A stretch of 64,000 nt of DNA from Bin5 sp965207495 (GTDB taxonomy: Bacteria; Chloroflexota; Anaerolineae; Caldilineales; Caldilineaceae): assembly GCA_965207495.1 (NCBI GenBank), contig OZ242287.1, positions 4,464,001-4,528,000 on the forward strand. The letters are read 5' to 3'. Both the position numbers and the translations under genes were made by a program. This document shows, one piece after another, positions 43,184 to 51,731 of the stretch; the first letter of the stretch is position 1, and each line of letters opens with the position of its first letter. The notes beneath the pieces are model-generated. The model made no database searches, was not told where the DNA came from, and saw only the letters and a list, made by a program, of their open reading frames with translations.

Positions 43184-44337
43184 CTACAGAAAAAAAGCTG
43201 GAGTTCTTCGGCGGTGGCTGGCGGCAAGTCGACTCTGAAGAAGAGGAGAAATCCCTCGTCATCGATGCCCACTCCCACATCTTCCGCCGCTTTGCGACCG
43301 GCTCGGGCGCGGCCAGCGCCGCCCTCACGCGCAAGCTGTGGCAGTACCACCTGCGCGACTTCACCGACTTCTGGCGTAAGAGAGACGGCGCACGCGTCAA
43401 AGAGCCGCTGCTCGACTTCCCCTCCGATGACATCAATGCCATGCCCGACGTCAACTTCCGTTTCGGCAGATACGGCCAGGCCGAGCTTACAGTGGACGGC
43501 GTCGATTACGTCATGCAGTTCTATCCCCCTGCCCTGGAAAACCTAGAAGCAACCCCCGAAAGGATGATCGCCGAAATGGAGGTCGCCGGTGTGGACCGGG
43601 GCGTGCTCCAGAGCGACCACGTCTACGGCGCCAACATCAACCAATACTACGCCGAGGCATTGCGCCGCTACCCCGACCGCTTCATCGCCCTGGCGCAGAT
43701 ACACGAGACAGACGCGCATCAGGCCGACGAACTGGCCCGGCTCGAACATGCGGTTACGGAGCTGGGATGCAAGGGACTCTACTTCAGCGTTGAACTATTC
43801 GCCTTGCGGGACTATATGGACCATATCGACGACGCCAAATTCGAACCGCTGTGGCAGCTGGTGCGCCGGCTGGGGATTCCAATCTTCTGGTATATCGACG
43901 CCCGCAAGCAGGACCGGGTCGCAGGTTTCTTAGAGCGCGTCGGCGAGCTGAGCCGCTGGGCCGACGCCCACGATGACATTCCGTCAGTGATCACGCACGG
44001 GCTGGTGCCCGCCGCCATCATCCACGAAATCGGCATCCCCGACGAGGTGGTAACACTGCTGAAGCGCCCCAACATGAGCGCCGAGATTCTGATGCCGGCA
44101 AAGTGGCCCGAATACCCTTACGTCGAAGGGCAGGAAATGCTCAAAAGGCTGTGCGACCAGGTCGGCGTCGAAAAGCTGATGTGGGGCTCGGACATGCCCT
44201 ACAGCGGCGGCTTCTGGTGCACCTATAAAGAGGCCGTGGACTACATCCGCCTGCACTGCGACTTTCTCTCAACAGCCGAAAAAAACCTGATCCTCGGCGG
44301 CAACGCAGCCCGTATGTTTGGCATCGACAACCAGTAG
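43180..44337 (+). CDS. Amidohydrolase (amidohydrolase-2/metal-dependent hydrolase)
   Basis: 385 residues. TIM-barrel hydrolase: VIDAHSHIF near residue 27-35 gives the HxH pair, YFSVELF and ITHGLVPA follow, and LMWGSDMPYSGGF near 333 carries the catalytic Asp. The tail NLILGGNAARMFGI is the family ending. Such enzymes hydrolyse lactones or decarboxylate aromatic or sugar acids. Translationally coupled to the epimerase (4-bp overlap), so it plausibly opens the lactone that the dehydrogenase makes. Confidence 0.88.
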   Translation: MTTEKKLEFFGGGWRQVDSEEEEKSLVIDAHSHIFRRFATGSGAASAALTRKLWQYHLRDFTDFWRKRDGARVKEPLLDFPSDDINAMPDVNFRFGRYGQAELTVDGVDYVMQFYPPALENLEATPERMIAEMEVAGVDRGVLQSDHVYGANINQYYAEALRRYPDRFIALAQIHETDAHQADELARLEHAVTELGCKGLYFSVELFALRDYMDHIDDAKFEPLWQLVRRLGIPIFWYIDARKQDRVAGFLERVGELSRWADAHDDIPSVITHGLVPAAIIHEIGIPDEVVTLLKRPNMSAEILMPAKWPEYPYVEGQEMLKRLCDQVGVEKLMWGSDMPYSGGFWCTYKEAVDYIRLHCDFLSTAEKNLILGGNAARMFGIDNQ

Positions 44338-44358
44338 GGGCACTCCCTGTGTGTGCCC
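44338..44358 (+). terminator. Possible terminator between convergent operons
   Basis: GGGCAC / GTGCCC inverted repeat with a 9-nt loop, directly after the amidohydrolase stop and followed by a pyrimidine-rich CTCTCTTC. Short and imperfect, so tentative. Confidence 0.3.
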
Positions 44359-44372
44359 TCTCTTCACATACT

Positions 44373-45149
44373 TCACGCTTCTCTTATCTGCTGCAGCGCG
44401 GCCTCAGCGCCTGCCGAGACAAAGCCCAGGTCCCCGCCAATCGTCAGCAGTCGCAGATTCGGCGCATACTCCTTTACCCACGCGATACCCGCCTCAGCCC
44501 CACCCAGCACGTCCACCGGGAAACCGGCGGGAATGCCATTAGCGTCCCCGGCCCGGGCAATCCGCTGAATCGTACTGATAAACGCTTCGCTCTCCCACGC
44601 GCCAAAAATGTCCATCGAAAGCGTCAGGTCGTTGGGCCCGATAATGAAGCCGTCAATACCCTCAAGCGCAGCGATCTCTTCAATAACATCAACCGCACGG
44701 TAATGTTCGACCTGAACAAAGACCAGCGTTTCATCATTAGCGGTGCTCTGGTAAACCCGGTCGTTCCCACCGAACGAAGGCATGAACGGACCATAGCCGC
44801 GCACGCCGTCCGGCGGATATTTGCAGCCGGCCACCGCACGACGGGCATCGTCAACCGACTCGATCAACGGGACCACGACCCCGTCCGCGCCCCCATCGAG
44901 CGCCTGTTTTATCTCATCGGGCCGGTTGTCCTTCACCCTGACCATCGCCACCGTCGGCGTCTCCCGTATCATCCACAAGACGTAGCGAAGAGATTCCACA
45001 TTGCGCGGCGAATGTTCCATGTCAACACTCACCCAATCGAAACCGGCGCGCGCCACCGTCGCCGCCACCAGCGGATCAGTCGAAACCGACCAGGTCCCGT
45101 AGACGGACTCTCCACTATGCAGGCGCTTCTTCAGGTCCGAACCTTTCAT
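44373..45149 (-). CDS. HpcH/HpaI family class II aldolase
   Basis: 258 residues. Metal-dependent aldolase of 2-keto-3-deoxy acids (KDR/HpaI type), producing pyruvate and an aldehyde. Signatures: GTWSVSTDPLVAATVARAGFDWVSVDMEHSP near 19-48, MVRVKDNRPDEIKQALDGGADGVVVPLIES near 70-100, KYPPDGVRGYGP near 110, VQVEHYRAVDVIEEIAALEGIDGFIIGPNDL near 145-176. It ends the minus operon and would deliver the final C-C cleavage of the pathway. Its AAGGAG lies inside the end of the dehydrogenase gene, 4 bp upstream, so they are coupled. Confidence 0.9.
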   Translation of the reverse strand: MKGSDLKKRLHSGESVYGTWSVSTDPLVAATVARAGFDWVSVDMEHSPRNVESLRYVLWMIRETPTVAMVRVKDNRPDEIKQALDGGADGVVVPLIESVDDARRAVAGCKYPPDGVRGYGPFMPSFGGNDRVYQSTANDETLVFVQVEHYRAVDVIEEIAALEGIDGFIIGPNDLTLSMDIFGAWESEAFISTIQRIARAGDANGIPAGFPVDVLGGAEAGIAWVKEYAPNLRLLTIGGDLGFVSAGAEAALQQIREA

Positions 45150-45153
45150 GCCT

Positions 45154-46155
45154 TCATCTCCTTTGCAGCCGCCAGCGCGGCTTCACATTGGGGTTGACGT
45201 AAGAACGGGGCCAGCGCCCTTGGGCCAGATCCAGGACCGTCTCGACCGACAGCCGCCAGCTGTTATCCAGTGATTCATCCGAGTAGCCGGCTATGTGCGG
45301 GGTGATGACAACGTTTTCCAGTCCGAACAGGGGATTGTCCGCGGCCGGCGGCTCCTGCTCCAGCACGTCAAGGCCCGCGGCCGCTATCCAGCCCTCGGTC
45401 AGCGCCCGCAACAGCGCCGCTTCATCCACCACCGGACCGCGAGAGGTATTGATCAGGATTGCCCTGGGCTTCATCATCCGCAGTTCACGCTCCCCGATCA
45501 GATTGTGGGTCTCGTCCAACAGTGGGCAGTGGAGCGACACAAAGTCCGAACCCGACAGAACCTGCTCCATGGACGCCGCTTGCACGCCGTGTTCGGCCAT
45601 CACATCCGCGCCCACAAACGGGTCATGCGCCAGCACCGTCATCTCGTACCCGCTCAACTTGCGCGTCACCAGGCGGGCGATATGCCCGAAACCGATCAGT
45701 CCCAGCGTCTGCCCCTGCAGATGCCAGCCTGGGAAGCCTGCGTACCGGTCCCAGATTCCTGCACGCACTTTCCGGTCCTGAAGGCCAATTTGACGAACGA
45801 CGGCCAGCAGCAGCCCAATCGTATGGTCCGACACGCCGTCGTTGAAGGCCTCCGGTGTGTTGGCGACGATAATGCCGTGCGCGGTCGCGGCGTCGATCGG
45901 AATGTTGTCAGTACCGCTGCCGGTGCGAATCAACGCACCGCATTGGGGAATATCGGCCAGACTCTTGGCGGTCACGATGTGACTGCCGCCGAAGATCCAC
46001 ACGACATCGGCATCGCCGGCGCAGCCCGCCAGCTGCGCACGCGTCTCGCATTCCTGGAAAACAAACTCTATGTCGTGGCTCGCCATCGTCTCGGGCACCC
46101 AGACGGGCAACTCCTCCGGGTCCATATGGACCATGGCTACTTTGAATTTCGCCAT
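45154..46155 (-). CDS. D-2-hydroxyacid dehydrogenase (phosphoglycerate-dehydrogenase-like)
   Basis: 333 residues from ATG 46155, with GGAGG 4 bp upstream; the frame is open 17 codons further. Motifs: GLIGFGHIARLVTRKL near 155-170 (NAD), NTSRGPVVDEAALLRAL near 242-258 with the catalytic Arg, and the PHIAGYSDES His near 291. It oxidises 2-hydroxy acids or reduces 2-keto acids. In an operon with a second family member and an aldolase, it may reduce a keto-deoxy acid; direction is uncertain. Confidence 0.9.
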   Translation of the reverse strand: MAKFKVAMVHMDPEELPVWVPETMASHDIEFVFQECETRAQLAGCAGDADVVWIFGGSHIVTAKSLADIPQCGALIRTGSGTDNIPIDAATAHGIIVANTPEAFNDGVSDHTIGLLLAVVRQIGLQDRKVRAGIWDRYAGFPGWHLQGQTLGLIGFGHIARLVTRKLSGYEMTVLAHDPFVGADVMAEHGVQAASMEQVLSGSDFVSLHCPLLDETHNLIGERELRMMKPRAILINTSRGPVVDEAALLRALTEGWIAAAGLDVLEQEPPAADNPLFGLENVVITPHIAGYSDESLDNSWRLSVETVLDLAQGRWPRSYVNPNVKPRWRLQRR

Positions 46156-46221
46156 CTTTCCTCCAATTATCTGAGTTGTCGGTTTACGAAAAAGGATGCC
46201 GCGCATCCCGGAACGCCACCG

Positions 46222-47187
46222 TCAGCGCACTAATGTTGTAACCAGGTCCCCCGGTGGCAGCCCGTTGGCGATGCGCTCCACATTCGCCACTGCAGCCTCC
46301 ATCCGTCTGCGGGGCGTATCCGGCGTTAAACCCGATGAATGGGGCGTGAGAATGACATTGTCCAGCTGCAGCAGCGGGTGGTCAGCCGGCAACGGTTCCT
46401 GCTCGAACACGTCCAGCCCTGCTCCCTTTATCCAATCCTGTTGAAGCGCTTCCACCAGGGCCGCCTCATCGATCAGCTCCCCGCGCGCCACATTGAGCAG
46501 GACCGCCGTCGGCTTCATCAGCCTCAAGACGCGGCGGTCGATCATATGCCGCGTCGTCGCGTTGAGATGGACATGCAACGAAAGGTAGTCCACTTCCGGC
46601 AGAATATGATCCAGCTGCTCCGGCCCGCCCAAATACTCCACGTGAAACTCGTCCAACTCGGCCTGCGGGAACTCCATCACGTCGACCGCCATGATACGCA
46701 TACCGAGCGGCCACGCCCGCCGCGCCACCTCGCGCGCGCTGGCGCCAAACCCGATAAGCCCCAGCACCTTGCCTGCCAGCTCTTCTCCAAGCATGCGTTG
46801 CCACCCGTCCACACGATTGTGGTCGAGATTCTTGGCAAAGTGGAGGATCAGCAACACCACGTGTTCTGCCAGCGGTACCGCGCTCAGCCTTCCCGGCGAG
46901 TTCGCCAGCGGCAGCCCCTGCTCCAGAATATAGGCCACGTCCACATGATCGGTACCATTGGTGGTGACCTGCCACAGCTTCACACCGGCTGCCAGACCCG
47001 CGTCGATTAAGGGCCTTGTGCCCACTGCCCCTCCAGGGTCAATGACAACCTCTACACCCTCGAACTGCTCTTCCGGCGGCCTGTCAGGGTCGTAAACCTC
47101 AAAAGGAAACCGCCCTTCGATCGCCTTGACGAAATCAGGATAGGCGTCATCCAATCCACTTGGCGCGCGCAGATAGAGAACTTTCAT
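46222..47187 (-). CDS. D-2-hydroxyacid dehydrogenase, second copy
   Basis: 321 residues. NAD motif LGLIGFGASAREVARRA near 140-156, VARGELIDEAALVEAL near 233-248 (catalytic Arg), and TPHSSGLTPDTP near 289-300 with the catalytic His (Ser follows where Ala is usual). It is a distinct subfamily from the downstream gene. Its first 75 residues are repeated in a pseudogene at 50944-51171. The 5' gap (47187-47600) contains only a coding remnant at 47329-47470. Confidence 0.9.
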   Translation of the reverse strand: MKVLYLRAPSGLDDAYPDFVKAIEGRFPFEVYDPDRPPEEQFEGVEVVIDPGGAVGTRPLIDAGLAAGVKLWQVTTNGTDHVDVAYILEQGLPLANSPGRLSAVPLAEHVVLLILHFAKNLDHNRVDGWQRMLGEELAGKVLGLIGFGASAREVARRAWPLGMRIMAVDVMEFPQAELDEFHVEYLGGPEQLDHILPEVDYLSLHVHLNATTRHMIDRRVLRLMKPTAVLLNVARGELIDEAALVEALQQDWIKGAGLDVFEQEPLPADHPLLQLDNVILTPHSSGLTPDTPRRRMEAAVANVERIANGLPPGDLVTTLVR

Positions 47188-47328
47188 CGCTCACATTTCC
47201 CCTGTTGTTTAGAGTGTGATAAGGACTGAGGCTGGCGAGATTAGAGGACGCCTGGCTTCTCGTCGCCGCTCACGCCGGCTCCATTTCCACCTGCTTAGCG
47301 GACTTCGTCAGATGCCCGGATTCTCGCT

Positions 47329-47470
47329 CTAGAGAAAACTGTCAGTGAAGATCCACTGCGGCCAGCTGTACTGGTAGCCTTCTATCGCCTCAGGGACGAC
47401 CCGATGACACTGCACCAGCATATCAGTATCGTTAGCCTTCTGCGGTTTTGGGACAAAATTCACGGCCAGA
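47329..47470 (-). pseudogene. Remnant of an unidentified gene, C-terminal part
   Basis: A reading frame ending at TAG 47329-47331 encodes a plausible protein tail of about 45 residues (VPEAIEGYQYSWPQWIFTDSFL, aromatic-rich). No start or upstream domain is found. It sits between two intact genes of the operon. The family cannot be named. Confidence 0.35.
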
Positions 47471-47600
47471 CGGCGGCGGCCGCTCTTGCGGGCTGAACGT
47501 TTGCTGCAGAACCAGGATATTAAAGGCTTGGAAGAAAACGATCTCTTCTTCCGCTATCAACGAAGAACTCTGTGGACAGTTGATTCTGCAGTTTCAGCAG

Positions 47601-48482
47601 CTACAGTGGCTCGAGCAGTCGACGCAATTGGGCGACATTGCGCGGCAGGGACACACGCGGATCCTCTTCCCCCTGGTACTCAAGCAACACAAAGCCATCA
47701 TAGCCGAGATGACCCAGTTCAGCCAGAATGGACGGCAAATCGATCACGCCGCCATCGAGGTCGGTCCCTGTATAGCGTTGACCGCCGTCTCCATCCAGAT
47801 AGCGCGCCCGCTGCTCACCGGGCGCGAGCGGGCGGCTGTTCTTGACATGCACGTGGGCGACATGGGGCGCCATCGTGTGGAGCGTCTCCAGCGGGTCCTC
47901 GTCAACGAACAGCGATGCCGCGCAGTCGTAGATCAGCCGGAAGCCAGGCGAATCGACCTGCGCGCAGATGTCGCGGCAGTCTGCCCCGCGTCCCATCAGC
48001 GGGCGGCTGGGCGGGTAGTCGACGTTCTCCGAAATCAACGTTACGCCGACCGACTGGGCGCGCTCGGCGCAGACGCGCAGTCCCTCAACCATCCAGGCGC
48101 GCTGCTGTACCAGAGGCCACGCCTCTTTGGCGACCCCAGGCACGATCATGCCCAACGCGCTGCCCATCTCGGCGATACGGTCGAGTTGCGCGAACACCTC
48201 GTCAATCGCGTCGCCGCGCCCGTCCGGCGGTAGCGCCAAATCGGAGAAGAAGATGTAGGAGACTATCGGCAGACCGGCATCCTCCGCCAGCCCCCGGACA
48301 TACGCCGGTGGGCAGCCCTCCCAGTACTGGTGCATCAGTTCCAGGCCGTCGATGTCCAGGGTGCCGCAGAGCGCGACAACATCCTCGCGACTGAGGGAGC
48401 CAGCATGGGGCCTGGGGTGGACATAGCCTTCGCGCAAGGCCCAATCTGCGTTGTAATCGGTCATCGTTATACGGCCTGCCAT
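47601..48482 (-). CDS. Sugar phosphate isomerase/epimerase-like TIM barrel, second copy
   Basis: 293 residues. TIM barrel of the AP_endonuc_2 fold: GVTLISENVDYPPSR carries a Glu ligand near 151, LIYDCAASLF an Asp near 183, HVHVKNSRP a His near 203, and GFVLLEYQGEEDP a Glu near 273. ATG 48482 follows GGAAAGG. It differs clearly from the copies at 40923 and 49830, so the three probably act on different sugars or steps. No signal peptide. Confidence 0.82.
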   Translation of the reverse strand: MAGRITMTDYNADWALREGYVHPRPHAGSLSREDVVALCGTLDIDGLELMHQYWEGCPPAYVRGLAEDAGLPIVSYIFFSDLALPPDGRGDAIDEVFAQLDRIAEMGSALGMIVPGVAKEAWPLVQQRAWMVEGLRVCAERAQSVGVTLISENVDYPPSRPLMGRGADCRDICAQVDSPGFRLIYDCAASLFVDEDPLETLHTMAPHVAHVHVKNSRPLAPGEQRARYLDGDGGQRYTGTDLDGGVIDLPSILAELGHLGYDGFVLLEYQGEEDPRVSLPRNVAQLRRLLEPL

Positions 48483-48605
48483 AGTTCGGTCCGTTTCCTT
48501 TCCGATGGAAACATCTTACAGGCATTGTAACTACTCAGCCACAGCTGATTTGCGAACCTAAATGAGGCGAGTGAAGGTACCTCTCTCCTCCCTCTTTCCT
48601 CGCAT

Positions 48606-48720
48606 TTTTGGGCGGTCGGGCCTTTGGCCCTCCCTTGTGCAGGGGCTGCGCCCCCGCAACGCCCCGCCCTTGTTAGCCACCGTGCTTTTTCTTCCCCAGC
48701 TTTATGTCTAGCCAACAGTG
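48606..48720 (+). repeat. Dispersed repeat, module 1, copy B
   Basis: Second copy; the invariant 36-bp block lies at 48635-48670. Preceded by the CT-rich run at 48581-48600. It lies in the 495-bp gap between the isomerase and the SDR, about 200 bp from copy C. Confidence 0.8.
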
Positions 48721-48806
48721 TCTGCTCCCCTATTGCCGTCTCAACCCGCTAGCCACCGACCTCCAACCGCTGAGGATACTGACCACTTACTTCTGACCAC
48801 TGCAGT

Positions 48807-48922
48807 TCCGGGCGGTCGGCCGCAAGCGGCCCTCCCTTGTGCAGGGGCTGCGCCCCCGCAACGCCCCGCCCTTGCTAGCCACCGTGCTTATTCTTCCCCG
48901 GCAGCATGTCTAGCCAACAGAG
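48807..48922 (+). repeat. Dispersed repeat, module 1, copy C
   Basis: Third copy, in tandem with copy B; invariant block at 48837-48872. It carries an extra hairpin in the first part (GGCCGCAAGCGGCC) that differs from the loops in the other copies but keeps the stem, which suggests structure conservation. Confidence 0.8.
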
Positions 48923-48976
48923 ACTTCCTTTCCACGCGCTATCTTAACCCCCTATCCCCCGCAGTCCCCCCCACGT

Positions 48977-49780
48977 TTAACCGCGTTCACGATCCTGCGA
49001 AAAATCATAGTCGGACATATCCGGCGTGAATCCGCGCAGCGTCCAGCCGCCGTCCACGTAGATGATCTGGCCGGTGACCATCGCGGCGTCCTCGCTTGCC
49101 AGAAATACGCAGAGCCCTACGTAGTCCTCCACAGTGGCGACGCGGCCGGCGGGCGTGATCGCACGCCATTTCTGTTCGTAGTCGGGATCATAGCCGCGGT
49201 TGCGCTCGGTGCTGGTGGCCGTCGGCGCGATGGCGTTAACGCGCACTTCAGGCGCCAGTTCGAGCGCAAGTTGCCGTGTGAGCGCCTCAAGCCCGCCCTT
49301 GGCCATCGTGTAGCTGGAGTGCGCCGGAATCATCAGCTTGGCCGCGATGGAGCTGATATTGATGATCGAGCCGCTGCCCTGCACCTGCATCTTGCGGGCA
49401 GCCGCGACCGAGCCGAAAAAGGGGCCGCGCAGGTTGGTATCGACCACATCGTTGAAGTCCTCCTCGGTGATCTCGAAAGCGTGACCGAAACGGGTGCGGG
49501 CCGCGTTGTTGACCAACACATCCAGCCGTCCAAAGCGCACGCAGACGGCGTCCACCAGCTGCTCGAACTCCATCTTCGAACCGATGTCGGCCTGAAACGG
49601 TTCGGCCTCCCCGCCCGCCTCCCGTATGCGGGTGCACGTGCTTTGTGCACCGTCGGCATCCGTCTTGTAGTTGACGGCAACCCGCGCCCCGGCCGCGGCC
49701 AGGCCGACCGCCAGCCCCTGGCCAATCCCCTTGCTCGCCCCTGTGACCAGCGCTACCTTTCCCGAAAGTTTACCTTGCAT
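48977..49780 (-). CDS. SDR family oxidoreductase, second copy
   Basis: 267 residues. TGASKGIGQG near 14-23, NNAARTRFG near 91, ISSIAAK with catalytic Ser near 143, YTMAKGG (Tyr/Lys) near 156-162, and NAIAPTATST after it. The C-terminal tail is charged (SDYDFSQDRERG). Probably oxidises or reduces a sugar-derived carbonyl in the same pathway as the flanking isomerases. Confidence 0.9.
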   Translation of the reverse strand: MQGKLSGKVALVTGASKGIGQGLAVGLAAAGARVAVNYKTDADGAQSTCTRIREAGGEAEPFQADIGSKMEFEQLVDAVCVRFGRLDVLVNNAARTRFGHAFEITEEDFNDVVDTNLRGPFFGSVAAARKMQVQGSGSIINISSIAAKLMIPAHSSYTMAKGGLEALTRQLALELAPEVRVNAIAPTATSTERNRGYDPDYEQKWRAITPAGRVATVEDYVGLCVFLASEDAAMVTGQIIYVDGGWTLRGFTPDMSDYDFSQDRERG

Positions 49781-49829
49781 AGCGTTACCTTTGTTGCCAG
49801 CGGCTGATTCTTTTTTCCCCTATCCACTC

Positions 49830-50687
49830 TTATATCGTGGCGCCGACCTCGTTGGCGATGCCGCGAATGAAGTCGCCCACCTCTTTGTATTCCGGTTCGG
49901 TCGCCAGATGCTCGATGATCAGCGGCATATCCGGCGACAACCGCTCGATCCGAGAAACGTAGGTGCGATAGTCCAATACCCCCCGGCCCGGCAGCACCTC
50001 CTCGATGGCAACGGTGCGCGCGTCGAGCGCAAAGTGGATGTCCTTAGCATGACAGGAGCGGACCCACGGGCCTAAAATGTCGAAGCACCTGTTCAGCAGT
50101 TCGGTCGTCGCATAATAGATGCGCGGCTCGCGCACCGCGTTGGCCGGGTCGAGATGGACGCCCAGCCCAGGATGACCGATCGCTTCGAGCAGTGCAAGAT
50201 AGATCTCAGGCCCGTCCAAAAGGGTCCAGGGCGACATTTCCAGGGTCAGCTTGGTGCGACGCGGCTCGACCTCGGTCAGAACCTGCCGTACCCACTCTAC
50301 AACCGCCTCGAAGCCCTCCTCGCTGAAGTTTTGCGGATGGTGCCCGACATGAGAGTCCCAACTATCGCTGCCGTCATAGGAGCCGACGACCGTCGCGCAA
50401 CAGACGGCCTCCAGCTCGTCAGCCAGGGCGAGCCTCTCCGCGATCGTGTTCCGATTCGCGCGCCGTGTGTCCGCGTCCGGGTGGAGCGGATTAACCCAGG
50501 CGACCACCTCCCCGATCACGATATCGGCCTCGCCGAACGCTCGCTTGATGTCGCGAATCCGGTCTCGGTCGCCTACTGCCACCTCCGGGCAGGGCGCGGC
50601 CCGATAGCCCTGCCGCCGGCACTCCGCCACATGCGCATCAGGGTCCTCAGTCCCCAGATAATCGCCAATCGTCGCCCCAAGCCTCAT
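49830..50687 (-). CDS. Sugar phosphate isomerase/epimerase-like TIM barrel, third copy
   Basis: 285 residues. TIM barrel with the expected ligands: KLTLEMSPW (Glu near 150), VHLDPANAV (Asp near 183), CHAKDIHF (His near 214) and LIIEHLATEPEY (Glu near 265). It starts 77 bp below the pseudogene remnant and is the first intact gene of the minus operon, served by the promoter at 51314-51342 or one nearer. Substrate unknown. Confidence 0.82.
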   Translation of the reverse strand: MRLGATIGDYLGTEDPDAHVAECRRQGYRAAPCPEVAVGDRDRIRDIKRAFGEADIVIGEVVAWVNPLHPDADTRRANRNTIAERLALADELEAVCCATVVGSYDGSDSWDSHVGHHPQNFSEEGFEAVVEWVRQVLTEVEPRRTKLTLEMSPWTLLDGPEIYLALLEAIGHPGLGVHLDPANAVREPRIYYATTELLNRCFDILGPWVRSCHAKDIHFALDARTVAIEEVLPGRGVLDYRTYVSRIERLSPDMPLIIEHLATEPEYKEVGDFIRGIANEVGATI

Positions 50688-50763
50688 TGGAACACCCCAT
50701 TACCTATCGCGTAAAGCGCATGACACAACGAAATACGCAATTCTAAATGCGCAACGCAGTTGG

Positions 50764-50943
50764 TCAGCCCTTGATGCCGCTCATCACCACCCCTTGGATG
50801 AAGTACCGTTGGTCAAAGAAGAACACAAGCATCGACGACAGTACCATCATTACTGAGAAAGCCACGCTGTGGCTCCACGCCGCCGGTTTTGCCCCCGCCT
50901 GCAGCCGCAGCGCCTCCCAAGTACGGCTGGCGATCGCCAGCGT
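50764..50943 (-). pseudogene. C-terminal fragment of a carbohydrate ABC permease
   Basis: About 59 codons ending at TGA 50764-50766. The frame reads SVMMVLSSMLVFFFDQRYFIQG and ends VVMSGIKG, the hallmark end of MalG-type permeases. It has no start and directly follows, in the same frame, the stop of the dehydrogenase fragment. This implies a deletion between two former genes. Confidence 0.75.
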
Positions 50944-51171
50944 CTACGTCACTTGCCAAAGTCTCACATCGGCCGCCAGCCCCGCGTCGATCAAGGCGCG
51001 TGTACCCGCCGCGCCGCCAGGGCCGACAACATCGCCAACGCCCTCGAACTGCACATCTATCGACCTGTCAGGGTCTTTGACCTCGACAGGACATCGCCCA
51101 CCGACCACCTGGACAAAGTCCGGGTAGGCGTCGCCCAGTCCACCTGACGCGCGCAGATAGAGAACTTTCAT
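50944..51171 (-). pseudogene. N-terminal fragment of a D-2-hydroxyacid dehydrogenase
   Basis: 75 codons from ATG 51169-51171 to TAG 50944-50946. By eye about 53 of 75 residues match the start of the dehydrogenase at 46222-47187, ending at the same LWQVT. Similarity continues upstream of both starts for about 150 bp. Cofactor and catalytic parts are missing, so it is a pseudogene. Confidence 0.8.
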
Positions 51172-51313
51172 CGCACACATATCCTGGATGTTGAAGAGAG
51201 TGAAAAAAACAGAGGCCTGCAAGAAGAGAGAAAACCCCGCTTCTCGTTACCGTTCACACTGTTTCCATTTCACCCGCGTGGCGGAGTTCCGTCGGGACTG
51301 CGGGCGGACTCCC

Positions 51314-51342
51314 AGTATAGGAGGTCAGCCGACCCTCGTCAA
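51314..51342 (-). promoter_or_regulatory. Promoter reading into the pseudogene and the isomerase operon
   Basis: Minus strand TTGACG (51342-51337), 17-bp spacer, TATACT (51319-51314). A near-consensus promoter about 140 bp before the pseudogene ATG. Confidence 0.55.
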
Positions 51343-51392
51343 CCGCGTCTCGCGGGGACCGCTTCCCGCAGATGGGGGTAGATTCTTGCCCT

Positions 51393-51421
51393 TTGACCTC
51401 GATTCAGGAATATGCTATAAA
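51393..51421 (+). promoter_or_regulatory. Promoter of the BNR/ABC operon
   Basis: TTGACC (51393-51398), 17-bp spacer, TATAAA (51416-51421). It lies back to back with the minus promoter 50 bp away and gives a leader of about 300 nt before ATG 51732. I see no strong structure in that leader. Confidence 0.55.
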
Positions 51422-51731
51422 CCTACTTACAAGCAGGCTGTGTACCTAACAGGGTGCGACCCAAGGTCGGGGTGAGTTACTTGACGAACCGCCGAGCAGC
51501 ATTACTGGAAACGACAACTTGCTGGCTCTGAGCCTCGCCCCATTCTCAATTTACGCCACATTACAACTGAAAAAAGCCCTGCCAAGCCGGTCGCCTCTAG
51601 GTTGAGAAAACTGCCTGTTCGGCAAAATGATTCGGTCTGCCTGACATCAGTCATGGTTTCACGGCTCAGCCGGCCCGAAACGGAGTCGCTCAGAGTATTT
51701 CGAAAGGCCCCATCCAAAGAAGGCGGCAGAC

